From Pampus argenteus (taxonomy: Eukaryota > Chordata > Actinopteri > Scombriformes > Stromateidae), in contig CM072874.1 of NCBI GenBank assembly GCA_036937835.1, positions 16,195,001 to 16,259,000 on the forward strand: a stretch of DNA of 64,000 nt, given 5' to 3'. Both the position numbers and the translations under genes were made by a program. Each line of letters starts with the position of its first letter. Positions within the stretch are counted from its first letter, which is position 1. The notes below the pieces were generated by a model. It saw nothing but the letters and a program-made list of their open reading frames with translations, did no database searches and was not told the origin of the DNA. Below are positions 47,894-57,700 of the stretch, one piece after another.

Positions 47894-50800
47894 TATATAT
47901 ACAGTATATCCATAAGTAAGTGATTATTAAACATGTAATTCAAAAACCACACAGCTATAATTGGGCAATTGGGCATAATCAGTTAGAGTGAGAGGGACTG
48001 ATGTTGTCAGCCCAGTCAGTGTTCCAGTTCACTTTCATCCACACCAAAATCAACATGTCTGCTCTAGTGTTTCCAACACAGCTTTGTGGATTATTTCATG
48101 GACCGACACACCTTTGGAGACTGTTTTGGGTGACAAAAACAACATTTTAGTCTGGGCAGAGGACTAAAATGTAGAAGGAAAGAAGTTCATACAATGAGGC
48201 ACTCTTGTGTTGAAACGGGAAGGGGTTGTTCTCAAACTGCTGCCACATACTTGCAAACACACTATTGCCTAACATATAATTTTGAAATGAAACTAAAAGA
48301 CCTTGCACTCCACTTGCAATAGGTATAAGTAGAGGAGAACTGTCCACCACTCAGTGCTGAAACATACACTCTTACCTTACTTAACAACTGAGTTTCCCTC
48401 TTAAACTGCAGCTCATGGTAGGACCAATTCTACTAACTGGATTGTAAATTATCCAGTGACTCATTTCAGCGTGGAAATAGCATTAGTCTGATGAGTGTTT
48501 GCTTTTCTCAGATTAAATACAGCAGCTGGTATCGTGTATTCCGTGAGTTGAGTGCTATTACTGCATTGACAGCGCGGAGAAAGAGATTAGGAAAAGTGTG
48601 ATGGAGGACTGAAACAACTGGTAGACGGCCCAGCCGGTGTGACAGCGCCATCGGGTCCTGCTGTAGGGCAATCTCTCAGCCCAGCGGCTGTCAACTCAGC
48701 ACAATAGATGCCACAAACGCAGGCTTTATATTCATGGCTTTCCATGCATGGCGTGGCGCCCATCACCATACGTTAGCTGCTTTCCGGCAACTCCACAGCA
48801 GCCACTGTGTGCTTTCAGCTGTCTGTTGTGGATCGAAGAAAGGCGTATAATTGGTAAAAGGTCGAGAAGGCTCGGAAAAGGAGACTCAAACGGTTTCAAA
48901 CGTTTCTCCCCTTCACATCATGCTGATCGTGGTGAGGATGTCAGCGCCTGCAGCTACTGTATCTCTGTTGATACTCCAGCTAAAGAAAGAAAACAGGGGC
49001 GAGAACCCTGTGAAGCTAAAGCCTTTGTTGACATATGACCCACAGAATCTCCTCCTCCTCTTTCTCCTCATCTTTGCTGTTTCCCTCTCTCTGTCCTCCC
49101 ACTAAATTGCTTGATTCTAAAGCTCAGCACAGCTTTCGCAGCATGAAGCAAAGCAAAGTTGGGTTCTTTTTGATCGGTATAGCCAACTAATCAAAGTCAG
49201 AGTGTGTGTGCCCAGCAGTGGCACCGCTTTCACAAAGAGCTTGGGGGTTTAGAAGTACGGGCCCGAAGAATCCCCCACAGCACCCGAATGCCTGCAGGAA
49301 CCTGGTGCATAGTTGGCAGGTTCACATACAGATAAAATCTGTGGACAAAAAGAGCTCTAGAGGAAAAAGCATGTATTTGTATTTATGTGAGACTACAGAC
49401 TATTTCTCTCATTGTGGCCGTTTGAGTTGCGTTTAACAGAAGTTAGGAAGAAATCCATAGTGAGCGCTGAATCAATCTGTGTAAAAGGCTGCATATTGGA
49501 TGTTTTGTCAGAAGCTATTAGGATGAGAACACTGAAAGAACGCATCTCCCCCTCTGCACATTTAATTAGCACTTTTCGCAGCTGTAAAGGTAGCTGCTTT
49601 CTACCTAACACGCCATCTGTTTTGCCCTGACACAGTACGGAGGAGGGGCTGTGCCGAGCGGTCAGTCTCGGCAAGGCTGCATGAAAGTGAATGTTAAACT
49701 GAGCATGGTACTTATGTGTGTGTGTGTGTGTGTATGAGGTGGCCGTTCAGAGGTCGGAGTTTAGCCGAGTGGAGCCAAATGAAAGCCATTTAGCACAGGC
49801 CCATTGCCTACAGCATTTAAAGTCCCGGTGATTTGGATGGAGAGAGACACAGGAGACATCGATCAGAGTCAAGGGCTCCCCGCCACCCCGAGCCGTGAAA
49901 AATCGCCACGATTAAAGAACTTGATTGGAGTAATTAGACAGCTCCGAGCCGCCACAGATTGCCCCCATTAACTCACGTTCCTAGGAAATGAATAGTTGTG
50001 GCACTGAGACCGCGTCCCTACACCGAAAGCCGTTGATTTGATGAGGATGCGTTGGTGTGTGTGTGTGTGATGTCTTTGTGTTTGATGTCTGAAGAACCTT
50101 TTTCACAAGTTGTCCCCCTGGCACTGCTGTGCACCTATGAGTGGCTGCAGCCATCAATCCCTACCGCAAAGAGTACAGAGAGACAGAGGGATGTAGTTAG
50201 TAAGATTGAATGGTGCTGGGAACACAGGAAGGCAAACCCAAACACCCCCCTATATTTCTATTTCAGGGGCAGAATTAAAACGACCTACCGAGTGCCGCAG
50301 TGAAACGGTTTAACTCTCAGGCGGAGAGGATTTTCAATTGATGCACTCTACAGTCATAGATTTTCTGGTTAGATAACACGTAGTAGAAGAGCCACATAGA
50401 AAGAGTAGAAAAGAAATGTCTTTCACTATATAAAGACACCCTATTCTCCTGCCCCCACACTGTTCAATGTTAAGAGCAGCACAACCTGCACTGCTATTGC
50501 AACTCTTTCTGATTGCTCATCTTCTCTAAGACCTCCTGTAACAAGAGCGTTTTCAGCCGTTCCGTCTAGAATAGGACCTGCTATATTGGCTTGACAATGT
50601 AGAAAATGGGTCATTCTCCTGCCGAGATGCTTTCCCTCCCATTTCCAGTCGTCTTTCAGGAGACAGGCTTATCGTCTTATGTCTTCTGACGCAGGCTTTG
50701 GCTTGCAGGGAAATCTCCATCAGAGCAGAGATAGTTATTTGCTCTGCCCTCAGAGGCTCTGAGAGCAGTTCTCTTAATAAGATCGCAGCTACTCACATCT

Positions 50801-52953
50801 CTTGCAATTCCAAAAAGTCACACGTTACTAAAGCAATACCACAGCTGTCAGCTACAAAGCTATACACTCTAAAGCTAAATCAGCACAGACTGTTCTGTCT
50901 TAAAAATAAGTTGCTTCTATACCCTGATAATGTGCATCCTTGTGTTATGTCGTGTCTTTTTTGCTTGTGAAAGGCTACACCTCTCTGCTCCACTTTAAAA
51001 CAACACATATACATTTTTCAATACACACATGCACGACTAATTCTTCTGCTTGTTGAAGCAAGAAGAATGATATCTTCCCTTTTCTTTAAAATGCTCGCAC
51101 CGTTGCTGCTACGAACAAACGTTTAATGCATGCATAAGGAAGGCTGAACACACATTTTGTTGAGGATGAACAATAGCATCTTTCTGCCTCTCTGAAGCCG
51201 ACCTTTGTGCGTGTGTGGCGACATATGTGAGGTGTATAAAGGGAGCGTCGCGCAGCCTGCAGTTTAGACGGAGTGAGGCGCCGCGAAGAGAGCTCATTAG
51301 AGAGCTGGAAAAAAGGCTCAGACGCCACAGGAGCTCAAATCATGCACGATCATTATGCCTCGATTAGAGTGGAAAAACACCCCTGAAATAGAGCCTGGAC
51401 CTTTGCATGCAGAGCAGCCCTTGAGTTCGAAATCAGTCAGTGAGCTATATTATCATGAGGTAGCCAAACTGCCTTGAAAACTAGATGGTAAGCATTTGTT
51501 ATAACATTCGCTACATGCGGCGTGATTTTGGGCTAGAGTGATGAGTGATGAGCTCCAATATATAAATGACTTGATGTATGTAACTTTCAGCCCATTTTAT
51601 ATAAAAAAAGGGCAATGTTCCCTGCAGCCCCGATAAAGAGGGGATGCTGCCAGGCCTTGGGTAAAGGCCTAAATGAACAGACTCCTTTAATTGCTGACCC
51701 TGTCTAATTAGCTCCCAGGGTGAGGCCATCACTCATGACAGACTATTTATCCTGGTCTTATCTCAAGAGGAAGGCACAGCTGAGTTGGTGGGGCGGGGGG
51801 GGTCTATGTAAAGGGAGGGCAGTGTCTGCCAATCTGTCCCATTCCACCCCCCGGCCTAATCCTTCACCCTTAGTCAGGAGGGGGCGGGGGGTGACGTGGA
51901 CTTGCTTAAATCTACAACAAATGAAAACAGACTCTAGCCACCCCACACACACAGTCGATCCCTTAATCCTGCGCACACGCACTCTCTCATTTTAAAAGGC
52001 ACATCAGAAATTGGAGAGACAGAGGGGGGGTGTGCTGAGCCAAGCTGGCAACTGGAGAGTCTGCTTTTATTATAGCTTAACAAGATGACTCAAATCTGTC
52101 CAGAGGCTGAGCGGTCGCCGTCCTTCATATACGACGGTACAGCCAGCTGGGCCTGTGCAGTCTGACGATCTGATGAGTGAGTGGAGATGGTCAGCACGGG
52201 AGTGTGCTCTGCTTGTATTCTGTCATCATTAGCCAAGCGGCTGCCTGCCTCTGCACTGTTCCACCGTACATCACAACTCTTTTACTTACTTTACTTACGC
52301 TCAAACATGGAGGAACTACGTCTACTGCAGGCCAGGGGATGAGGGACCTTGACAGATGGCAGCAGTGCACACCCTTCTTTCTCTCTTTTTTTTTTTCATA
52401 AAGTCCAGCAGTTTCTGTTCAGCTACATCAATCTGTTATAGCCCTGCAGTCTTAATGAGCACCCGCTGCCTGACAAGCCCAGTCATGCCTAGGGAAGGAG
52501 GGACGGGGAGAAAAATGAGTGTAAGAAAAGGATAGGGAAGTGTAATCTATCTATCTATCATAAAAAAAAAAAAAACTAAAAAACAGGGGAATTGATTAGA
52601 TTCATACCTCAAAATGATCTGATCAGCGGGGGGAAGGTAATGACAGAGCCTTGTTGGTGATTTTAAAAACAGAAATTTGAAAAACAGGTCCAACATATTG
52701 CCATTAAAGTGTGTGCAAGTCATCTCTCAAAAATAAAACAAAAAAACAACTTACTAATTAGTTTACCCTTTATTCAATTAAATCACCCCTCCCTAATCTA
52801 TTGAGGATTAGCCGGCTTTCTATAAATGACGAATGTGATGTGAATAAAATGTCACGAGGTATCAGTGGGGAAGTGAGCTTCACAGAGCTTGGCATTAATT
52901 ACAGTCTCAGCGAGCCTGGAGTTTGCCTGTGAGCTGTGGTTATTCAAGCAGCA

Positions 52954-52995
<42 letters not shown>

Positions 52996-54773
52996 CAGCC
53001 TGAGAGAAGCCCCGGGATTGTGGATTTGGGCCGACTGCACTCACCACAGCGTTAGCATGCACTGAGCTCTTCCTAACTTTGTGCTGGAGGACACGTATCA
53101 TGCTAATGAAACAGACTAAGCCGGGATGGCCCCGTGTTCTTCCTTGACCGTCTCTATGGCAACCTCACTAATAACCATTACTTGAGGATGAGGCTGTTAA
53201 TGCAAAGTTCAAGTGTTGGCTACAAATATGCAGCAACGTCGGGGGATGAGAAATACGGCATTGGTGACACGCACAAGATTGTGAAGCATAAGAGGTCGCT
53301 GCCGACGCATGAATCTGCATGTATCTCTATGTATGAACCCTGGAAATAGTGTCGGTGTGTGAAATACATTTCCCCTGATGTAATTCATGACAAAACTGGT
53401 GGTTCTCGGGATTACTATGATTTGTTGCTCCACTCTGCTTAAACCGGTGTGTCATTTTCATGTTGTTGCCAAGCTACACTCTCACATAACAAGAATTTAT
53501 TTAAATGTTTGAATTCATAAGACACGTAGGCTTATTTTTAATCACAGGCCCAAATTCTCAGCACATCATGTTTCCTGACCCGGCTAACTCCCACTGTTGG
53601 CCAGGGGACGGTGCAGAAACCCCTGTGTCACCTGTTGACATGATCCTTCACCCGGCTGCTGATTGTGAACACTGCCAAATATGCTAAATGAGGTCCCTGA
53701 AGTGTCCTGACGGTGATTTCTGACTCTTCTTCACCTATATATTGAACTGTTTCTTATTCTGGGAGGCAGTTATCTTAGGATCAGAGAATCATGCGGACCT
53801 AATGTGCTATCTTGCGACCAAATGTATTTATTATACTCAGCTGTGGCCTTTTTGTACCACCCACATGAGGACACCAGTTTAATTTGTGGCAGATTTGTTC
53901 CTCGCTGCTCTCTCTATCACATAATTATCAGAGCATCATGAAGAAAAATGCACGGCTTTAAAAGGGAATAAAAAAAAATGAAACATCTACCACAGCTGCT
54001 GATTATATACTTGTCTTGATTCCCATTTCCATACTATGCTGCTCCAAATGGCCCAAACACAGCTGCTTATACACCATTTCCTAACAACCTCACACATACA
54101 CACACACACAACCACCTTCATTGTGTTTCCTACACTCTTTTGCAGGGGTTTGTTTTTTCTTTTTCCCAATATTGCAATGAAAATGATTTTTGGCAGGCAA
54201 CAGATTTTGAACGTAATGTTTTGGTGCAGCTTGTGAACTCGGCACCCCTACAGGTACATACCTGTCAATGTCAAGTTTTCTGCTACACTGTGAGAGCTTT
54301 CATAGCTTGCACTCCAACAGCAACTGAAGTGTAAAGAAAAGATAAACAACTACTGTTCCCTTGAAAACAGTAATGACAGCTGACATCAAACACCCAGTGC
54401 AGCTGGAGTGCTTGCTCGCTCGTTGAAACATTTATTCAATGCACCTTAAATGTTGTTTTTTTCTGCTCATCCCATTTACTCACCCCTGCTCCTCCATCAT
54501 CTCTTGGAGCTCCATACATTTGAGCTCGACCCTCCTCTTCCTCTCATGGTCCAGAATCTCTCTGTGTGGCTTTTTCACCAAGACTGGCTCCACTCTGGGC
54601 TCCTCGTCCTCCTCTGTACCTGGCTGTCCTTCTTCAGTTTTAGCTTGCAGCACTGCGGTCGGCGTCGGTCCTCCTGATCCTGCAGCTGTTCCTGCTGCTG
54701 CCCCAGGGAATACCGGCTGGGCCACCCCGTTTGCACCATCTTTAGGAGATGGCACCCTCGCTGCATCATACAT
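26178..54773 (-). CDS. srrm3: Serine/arginine repetitive matrix protein 3, whole gene, 13 coding exons
   Basis: Nuclear neural splicing regulator that promotes inclusion of microexons. I joined thirteen exons by their splice sites; all phases agree and give 647 residues (human SRRM3 is about 650). Order: MYDAARVPSPKDGANG start (like SRRM2); cwf21 domain at about 65-115 with KKPHREILDHERKRRVELKC, which contacts the spliceosome core; an acidic Tyr/Asp/Glu segment at 131-164; Lys/Arg/Ser-rich exons at 165-280; a Ser/Gly/His-rich middle; and a C-terminal eMIC at about 534-570 (RRRDSPSFMEARRIT then SARKRPIPYYRP), followed by RS/YS repeats. SRRM4 lacks cwf21 and SRRM2 lacks eMIC, so the pair identifies SRRM3. 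Any 5' UTR exon upstream of 54786 was not located. It is next to hspb1 on the same strand, as in human. Confidence 0.95.
26689..26716. repeat. (CA)14 microsatellite
   Basis: Perfect AC run in srrm3 intron 12. Confidence 0.95.
27272..27285. promoter_or_regulatory. RFX X-box-like palindrome
   Basis: GTTACC-AG-GGTAAC is a perfect inverted repeat fitting the RFX consensus GTNRCC-N2-RGYAAC. It lies in srrm3 intron 12. RFX factors act in ciliated, sensory and neuronal cells, where SRRM3 is expressed, but binding is inferred only. Confidence 0.4.
28214..28339 (-). CDS. srrm3: srrm3 coding exon 12 (first half of eMIC)
   Basis: Residues 515-556. It reads RERDSPNRSDTDSRARRRSR, then SYSPIRKRRRDSPSFMEARR-IT, the SRRM3/SRRM4 eMIC signature. 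Length is 126 bp, divisible by three. The donor GTAA is at 28210-28213. The acceptor CAG is followed by AGAGAGAGA, so several AG dinucleotides are stacked; only the first keeps frame and conservation as read here. Confidence 0.95.
28423..28668 (-). CDS. srrm3: srrm3 coding exon 11
   Basis: Residues 433-514, 246 bp, divisible by three. The acceptor CAG is at 28669-28671 and donor GTGAGA at 28417-28422. A low-complexity Ser/His/Gly/Arg-rich segment: TKGGHSSKHHHRSSRGQGHH near the start, SSSWSSGRSSSASRDRG in the middle and KSPHNRQNNS at the end. Predicted to be disordered. Introns on both sides are very short (106 and 83 bp). Confidence 0.93.
28775..29070 (-). CDS. srrm3: srrm3 coding exon 10
   Basis: Residues 335-432. 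The acceptor is CTCTACAG, and the exon starts in phase 0 with KLRLLTAGSASIQSALLREH. It ends NSRRQRK with donor GTAAGC at 28769-28774. Length is 296 bp. The middle is Ser/Gln/Gly-rich and probably disordered. The phase-0 entry matches the phase-0 exit of exon 9, which supports the join over the 6.4-kb intron. Confidence 0.9.
29700..29726. repeat. Poly(T) run
   Basis: 27 consecutive T in srrm3 intron 9; on the transcript strand this is poly(A). Confidence 0.95.
30275..30317. repeat. Short tandem duplication with hairpin
   Basis: CAGGAAAAA-GCATCC-TTTTTCCTG (30275-30298) is a perfect 9-bp stem with a 6-nt loop. The segment AAAGCATCCTTTTTCCTG is repeated immediately after it with no gap. Confidence 0.8.
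30690..31095 (-). repeat. Teleost dispersed repeat, inverted copy
   Basis: It carries the reverse complement of the 14.3-kb repeat blocks: AACAACTATTGGATGAATTG; GATAACTATTGGATGGATTG; TTGATGATCCCAAGACCTTT; CATCAGCCTCATCTGTACTT; and GCATGTTAGCATTCAGCTC. The ATTGGATG-containing block is present twice, so this copy has an internal duplication or is two partial copies. Confidence 0.7.
31757..31846. repeat. (AAAAG)n pentanucleotide array
   Basis: About 17-18 uninterrupted GAAAA units. The srrm3 transcript strand carries CTTTT, a long pyrimidine tract. The Lys/Arg/Glu-rich frames over it are artefacts. Confidence 0.97.
32011..32053. repeat. (GA)n/(GAAA)n tract
   Basis: A GA run followed by GAAA units, then GA again, in srrm3 intron 9. 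Confidence 0.9.
32160..32345. repeat. A/G-rich tract with (GAAA)n
   Basis: Purine-rich sequence with AAAG/GAAA units at about 32168-32210 and 32317-32341. Confidence 0.75.
32477..32511 (+). repeat. G-run cluster, G-quadruplex-capable
   Basis: Four G runs of 4 to 11 bases separated by 1-3 bases (A, AGA-like or TT spacers) on the + strand. The srrm3 RNA strand is C-rich here, so any quadruplex would form in DNA or in antisense RNA. Confidence 0.7.
33101..33705. repeat. Long diverged inverted repeat, 605 bp
   Basis: The outer arms match as GGGATTGTCTCGTCC (33101-33115) and GGACGAGACAGTCCC (33691-33705), and the inner arms as TTATCAGAGGTGGG (33201-33214) and CCCACCTCTGATAA (33631-33644). Between them CTATGGAAGAGCT pairs with AGCTTTTCCATATG. 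The arms are about 110 and 75 bp with gaps, around a centre of about 415 bp without a reading frame. This is probably an old foldback or nested DNA transposon; no TSD was found. Confidence 0.65.
34586..34648. repeat. (AT)n microsatellite
   Basis: About 60 bp of alternating AT with two interruptions, self-complementary. Confidence 0.95.
35436..35598 (-). CDS. srrm3: srrm3 coding exon 9
   Basis: Residues 280-334. The acceptor TTCCAG ends at 35599, and the first base completes Arg280. It reads QNSKHKMDGQKASGTSLSPS, then NRPASWHNGDHTQRSRNGRA and ends GEKGHD at donor GTATGT (35430-35435) in phase 0. It is the first exon of the chain to change phase. Three frames are open over it on the minus strand; only this one connects both neighbours. 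Confidence 0.88.
36252..36300. repeat. (TG)n run next to srrm3 exon 8 donor
   Basis: About 24 TG units with one TA interruption. On the transcript strand it is (CA)n starting about 9 nt after the exon 8 donor. Confidence 0.95.
36309..36416 (-). CDS. srrm3: srrm3 coding exon 8
   Basis: Residues 244-279, 108 bp, symmetric (enters and leaves after two bases of an Arg codon). The acceptor is TATCAG and donor GTAGAC at 36303-36308, a non-optimal donor. It reads SPGETPSRSSQRQGSCCSSR, then SASLSSTRSASKSPA, a phosphorylatable RS-like segment. The transcript has a TG run about 25 nt before the exon and a CA run 9 nt after it. Confidence 0.9.
36442..36464. repeat. (CA)n run upstream of srrm3 exon 8
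   Basis: About 11 CA units; on the transcript strand it is (TG)n located 26-48 nt before the exon 8 acceptor, in the branch point and pyrimidine-tract zone. Confidence 0.95.
36945..36995 (-). CDS. srrm3: srrm3 coding exon 7 (51 bp)
   Basis: Residues 227-243. The acceptor is a T run plus CAG (36996-36998), and the donor GTGAGA is at 36939-36944. It reads SGSPKNKHKDKNKQKK, very basic, likely RNA-binding or nuclear-localising. Symmetric, divisible by three. Confidence 0.88.
37265..37300 (-). CDS. srrm3: srrm3 coding exon 6 (36 bp)
   Basis: Residues 215-226: SASGSRKKRRY with shared Arg codons on both sides. The acceptor is TTTGTAG, and the donor is GTGTGTGTG, so the splice site itself starts a TG run. 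At 36 bp it is close to microexon size and divisible by three. Confidence 0.85.
37802..37822. repeat. (CA)n microsatellite
   Basis: Perfect AC run in srrm3 intron 5. Confidence 0.95.
39225..39530. repeat. Long pyrimidine tract, TTCC/TTTC-rich
   Basis: About 300 bp, almost all C and T, made of imperfect CTTTCC/TTCCTT units. The srrm3 RNA strand is purine-rich (GGAAA-like). The + strand frames over it (Phe/Leu/Ser/Pro-rich) are compositional artefacts. Confidence 0.9.
39710..39734. repeat. (CA)n run next to srrm3 exon 5 donor
   Basis: 12 CA units; on the transcript strand it is (TG)n about 14 nt after the exon 5 donor. Confidence 0.95.
39748..39816 (-). CDS. srrm3: srrm3 coding exon 5 (69 bp)
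   Basis: Residues 192-214. The acceptor is TTAATAG and donor GTGAGT at 39742-39747. It reads FGSSSPTRREKKKKSGKKHK-RD, a Lys-rich stretch typical of SRRM2/3. Symmetric, divisible by three. Confidence 0.9.
40290..40370 (-). CDS. srrm3: srrm3 coding exon 4 (81 bp)
   Basis: Residues 165-191. The acceptor is AATTCAG and donor GTGAGT at 40284-40289. It reads LKRKSSSSPSPRPKKRKKKK-SSRRRS, combining the SSPSP phospho-motif and a lysine run, a probable nuclear localisation signal. Symmetric, divisible by three. Confidence 0.9.
40902..41003 (-). CDS. srrm3: srrm3 coding exon 3 (102 bp)
   Basis: Residues 131-164. The acceptor is TGTTTTCAG. The exon reads VNHLHYQPNEYEEDPELVGY, then EDGDYAHDYHSDN, an acidic Tyr-rich segment that contrasts with the basic exons after it. 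The donor is CAG|GTCAAA (40896-40901), weak beyond the GT. CA/TG-rich sequence lies on both sides. Symmetric, divisible by three. Confidence 0.88.
41270..41395 (+). repeat. Teleost dispersed repeat fragment
   Basis: Blocks GAAAAGTCAGAGGATCAC, CATCCAATAGTTGTTAAGAT and TGTCAACCTCATGGTGGCAC match other copies in the window. Confidence 0.75.
42355..42385. repeat. (CA)n microsatellite
   Basis: Perfect AC run of about 15 units, preceded by a short related run. Confidence 0.95.
44216..44350. mobile_element. 135-bp foldback (MITE-like)
   Basis: Two 52-nt arms (44216-44267 and 44299-44350) are inverted copies with only about five mismatches, starting GTGTAGAGA and ending AATTGTTC before a 31-nt loop. 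The loop holds a second small palindrome, ACGAAA-ACG-TTTCGT. I see no convincing target-site duplication. It lies in srrm3 intron 2. Confidence 0.8.
46180..46281 (-). CDS. srrm3: srrm3 coding exon 2 (102 bp, cwf21 second half)
   Basis: Residues 97-130. The acceptor is CCTCAG and donor GTAAGT at 46174-46179. It reads YTEEEIRQKVSTFRQMLMDK, then EGVITREGSDTQP, the conserved second helix of the cwf21 domain. Symmetric, divisible by three. Confidence 0.95.
47323..47819 (-). mobile_element. Truncated hAT element, inverted copy of the 601-bp element
   Basis: The reverse complement follows 21945-22420 closely, including the GGCCCACCA end, the GTTAACGCCGTTAA subterminal palindrome and the BED-like transposase remnant (KKLTDGGINNTKVVCT-type frame). 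It starts one terminal end at 47819, where the last bases merge into an AT array. It stops at 47323, short of the other terminus, so about 125 bp are missing. It carries a hairpin at 47622-47653 not present in the other copy. Confidence 0.85.
47819..47902. repeat. (AT)n microsatellite at transposon end
   Basis: About 80 bp of alternating AT directly abutting the hAT terminus, with a few interruptions at the right end. Confidence 0.97.
49717..49733. repeat. (TG)n microsatellite
   Basis: Short TG run in srrm3 intron 1. Confidence 0.9.
52955..52992. repeat. (TG)n microsatellite
   Basis: About 18 TG units in srrm3 intron 1. Confidence 0.95.
54484..54773 (-). CDS. srrm3: srrm3 coding exon 1 (cwf21 first half)
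   Basis: Residues 1-96 plus two bases of Gly97. The ATG at 54771-54773 is chosen because MYDAARVPSPKDGANGVAQ parallels the SRRM2 N-terminus. Twelve more bases lie between it and an acceptor CACAG (54786-54790), so at least one 5' UTR exon exists upstream. After an Ala/Gly/Pro-rich and an acidic stretch it reads VLVKKPHREILDHERKRRVE and ELQEMMEEQ, the first half of cwf21. The donor GTGAGT is at 54478-54483. Confidence 0.93.
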
Positions 54774-57700
54774 GATGACTATACTCTGTGGAGACACAGA
54801 TGAGAAGAGAAATTGTCAGCTAAACTATAGCATTTCCAATGAATTAGAATATTGAACATGAAACCAAGAACCAAGAAACTTATAGATTTTGTAGAAAATC
54901 ATATTTAGACGGACAGCGAGCCACAAACAGTTAGACACTGGACAATACACACTGAAAGGTGAACCGTGTGATTTGATGTTAATATCCCTGGACAGGTGGC
55001 AGCGTTTCTGCCTGAGCTGAGCTGTACCCTTTGCAAACACTCACACACATCAACATACTGTATAGACACACACACACACTTTGCATCATGAGTACATGTA
55101 GACGTGCATTGCTAGCGACAGCACTGGCAGCGATGTCTGCTCCACGAGTCAACAGCTCAGCAATGCCTACAGGGAGGCAAGGGGAGAGCGAGAGTTGAAT
55201 CCTCCATTAAACTCATATCCAGGTCATGCTGTATACCATACATACATACATACATCGTGAGAGTAAAAGGAGAATGGGAGTGCAAGATACTAAGCTTAAT
55301 GACACAGACTGGGAGACATATGTATAGCAACACAACATGAGACAGTAGAGAATGTGGAAAGTTCATTCTTCTTTAACATTGCATCAACTCTGAATACGAT
55401 CTTTGTTTTTGGCTTTTCCGACTCCTCAGTTTCTGGCTCGTTTGCTGATGAAATGATGAGGTTGTCATTTTGGTGAATAAAAAGTCATCTGGTACAAGTG
55501 TTGCATGGACTGAGCTCTGATTAAGATGGATGGTCCTGTTAGGGCCAGTGTGAAACACGTGGGGGAGAGAGGACGGCGTTGACGTGTCCAGGAGGCTCGG
55601 CTACCCAACGCCGCTCCTCTCCTTCTACAACTAATGGCTTCATTTTTCACTGAGGAGACAAACAAGGCCATCTTGAGGCACTTCATCGCTGTTGCACGGT
55701 TTTGCCACGTGCAACAGTGACGCTTAGGCTGGCTTGGACAAACCTCCAGGACCGCAGACACATCTTATCCCAACTTATTTTACCTGATTATTGTAAGTGC
55801 GCTAGCAGCTTGTGCCATGCGGGCAGGCTGTTCTCCCCCATCTGAGCTGTTTTCTGGAAGTCTTTGACAGCTTACGGTAATAGCGATGTGCTTGTTTGTG
55901 AAATGCTCCTCACTGGTAAACGAGCCGTGGATCTCTGCGTAACGACATGGCTCTCGCCTGACAGAACAGGTGGCAGGACAGCAGGAGGCATCATCGCTGA
56001 ATCTATTATACAGTAAATCAGGCCTTGATATTCTGTGACAGCAGTCTCTCATCTGCACACTCGCACCACAAAGCGACAGTAGAAGATTCTGGGTAAAAAA
56101 AGGCTCTCGTGTATCTAAACAGACATGAAATGACATTTATAGGTAGACAAGAACACCACGAAGGCTGAGCAGGGTGAGCTTGGAATGAATATACAAAAAT
56201 TTTTTTGTTAATTAAGTCGAAATGTCAGCGCGGGAAACATGGTTCTTCCCGTTTCTCGTCTTTACAGTTTGTATTAATTCAACTAGCTGGTCAGTGGCTG
56301 TAAAAGCTTAAGCTGGACTTCTTACATCTTGATTCTTCAGCAAGAGGGGAGCGGTATGGCTAATTACATTTAAGCTGGACACTGTGTCTTGGCCACTGGG
56401 TAACAAATGATTTTCAGCATGTGCACAGGCTGTTTGAAATCCACTTGTATTAAACAAAAAGATATCATAAGGAAATCTGCAGGGAAAAGGATCCGCCCAC
56501 CTCAAATGAAATTGGGATTCCAAAGCTGCAGGCCACGCTTCAGTCTGTGTTAAATCCATGCTGTAACTATATGCATGGTAACTGTCTCATTATATCAATG
56601 CATCACTCCACTGCATTTCCTTTTGTTCCCAAGGAGAAAGGGGGAGGGACGCAAAAACAAAAATCCGTTTTCTTCTAAGTTAAAACAACTAAATAATTTA
56701 ATTGTGTAATGAAAACGAGCAGAGCAGAAAGGGAGGCTTGTGAGCGAGCTGATAAGGCTGCAGAACAAACACTTAATTGTGTGCGAGTCCTCTTCAGGGA
56801 CGGGAAGGTTATCTGGAGCTAAAACTCCTCTGCTATTATTGCGAGGGCGTGTAAGACTATCGCATCCCAACCAAACACTGTTTTGTAATTATGTCATTAT
56901 GCCAAATAAGGTTGTCCGAGTGTCACCATCAGTTATAATGTGTACTTGAGCATTCAATATCCCATATTGAAGCAGTGACACTAACGGCGGTTAGAAATAA
57001 CGTCTGTCAGCTCGCTTCTTCTCCGCGTCGGGTGAGAGGAGATGGTTCCTGTTGTCTGCTCTTAACCTTTGGCCGTGCTTTCCTTCGCTGTCTGCTTGAT
57101 TGGATGCGGCTGCTGTGTTGACACTGCAGCCTGTGTTCTGCTGACATCACACCTTATACAACAATACAAGCCCGTGGCGTAAAATCAAGAGTGAATGTGC
57201 GCTAACTAAAAGTTAAAGGGATGCTGTAATTTTTCCATACGTGCATCACGATCTCTCAAATACACAGTCACTGGTGGACCAACGCAGGGCTGACTCATCT
57301 GATACATACAGCAGATGGATCACTCACTTAAAGCTCAATTAATAAGGATAACATTCACCGTGGCCACACAGTGAAAAACTCATAGTGCGATGAAGGATCT
57401 AATGTTGTATTAGACTAATGAGACATCAGAAAGGGGATTGCCTGGACTTGAGCCACACAGTGATTATAGTGATTTTTATTTCTTTTTTTTTTTCTTTTTT
57501 TTCCACTGGGGATTTTATCGAAAAATATCATTATCAAAAAGTAAATGGCATCATTTGTACAACGCTCTGTAGTCCCTGTGAGCTGCTCTCTTTTGGGGAA
57601 CTGAATTAATTTGCCTGTCTGCCTCTTTAGATGGATAGATTACCAGTTGAACGCCTACGCCATCAGACGCAAATTTATTCAAGGAATCAACCTCGAAGGC

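Larger units (their letters stand above)
46282..54483 (-). other. srrm3: srrm3 intron 1 (within the coding region), 8.2 kb
   Basis: No exon is supported. It contains a truncated hAT copy with adjoining AT array (47323-47902), TG runs (49717-49733, 52955-52992) and short GC-richer blocks (around 49,860-49,990 and 51,180-51,330) that could be regulatory but cannot be judged from one genome. Confidence 0.75.

Noticed and set aside
54439..54855. 138-codon + strand frame over srrm3 exon 1
   Set aside because: Antisense shadow of the cwf21-encoding exon.
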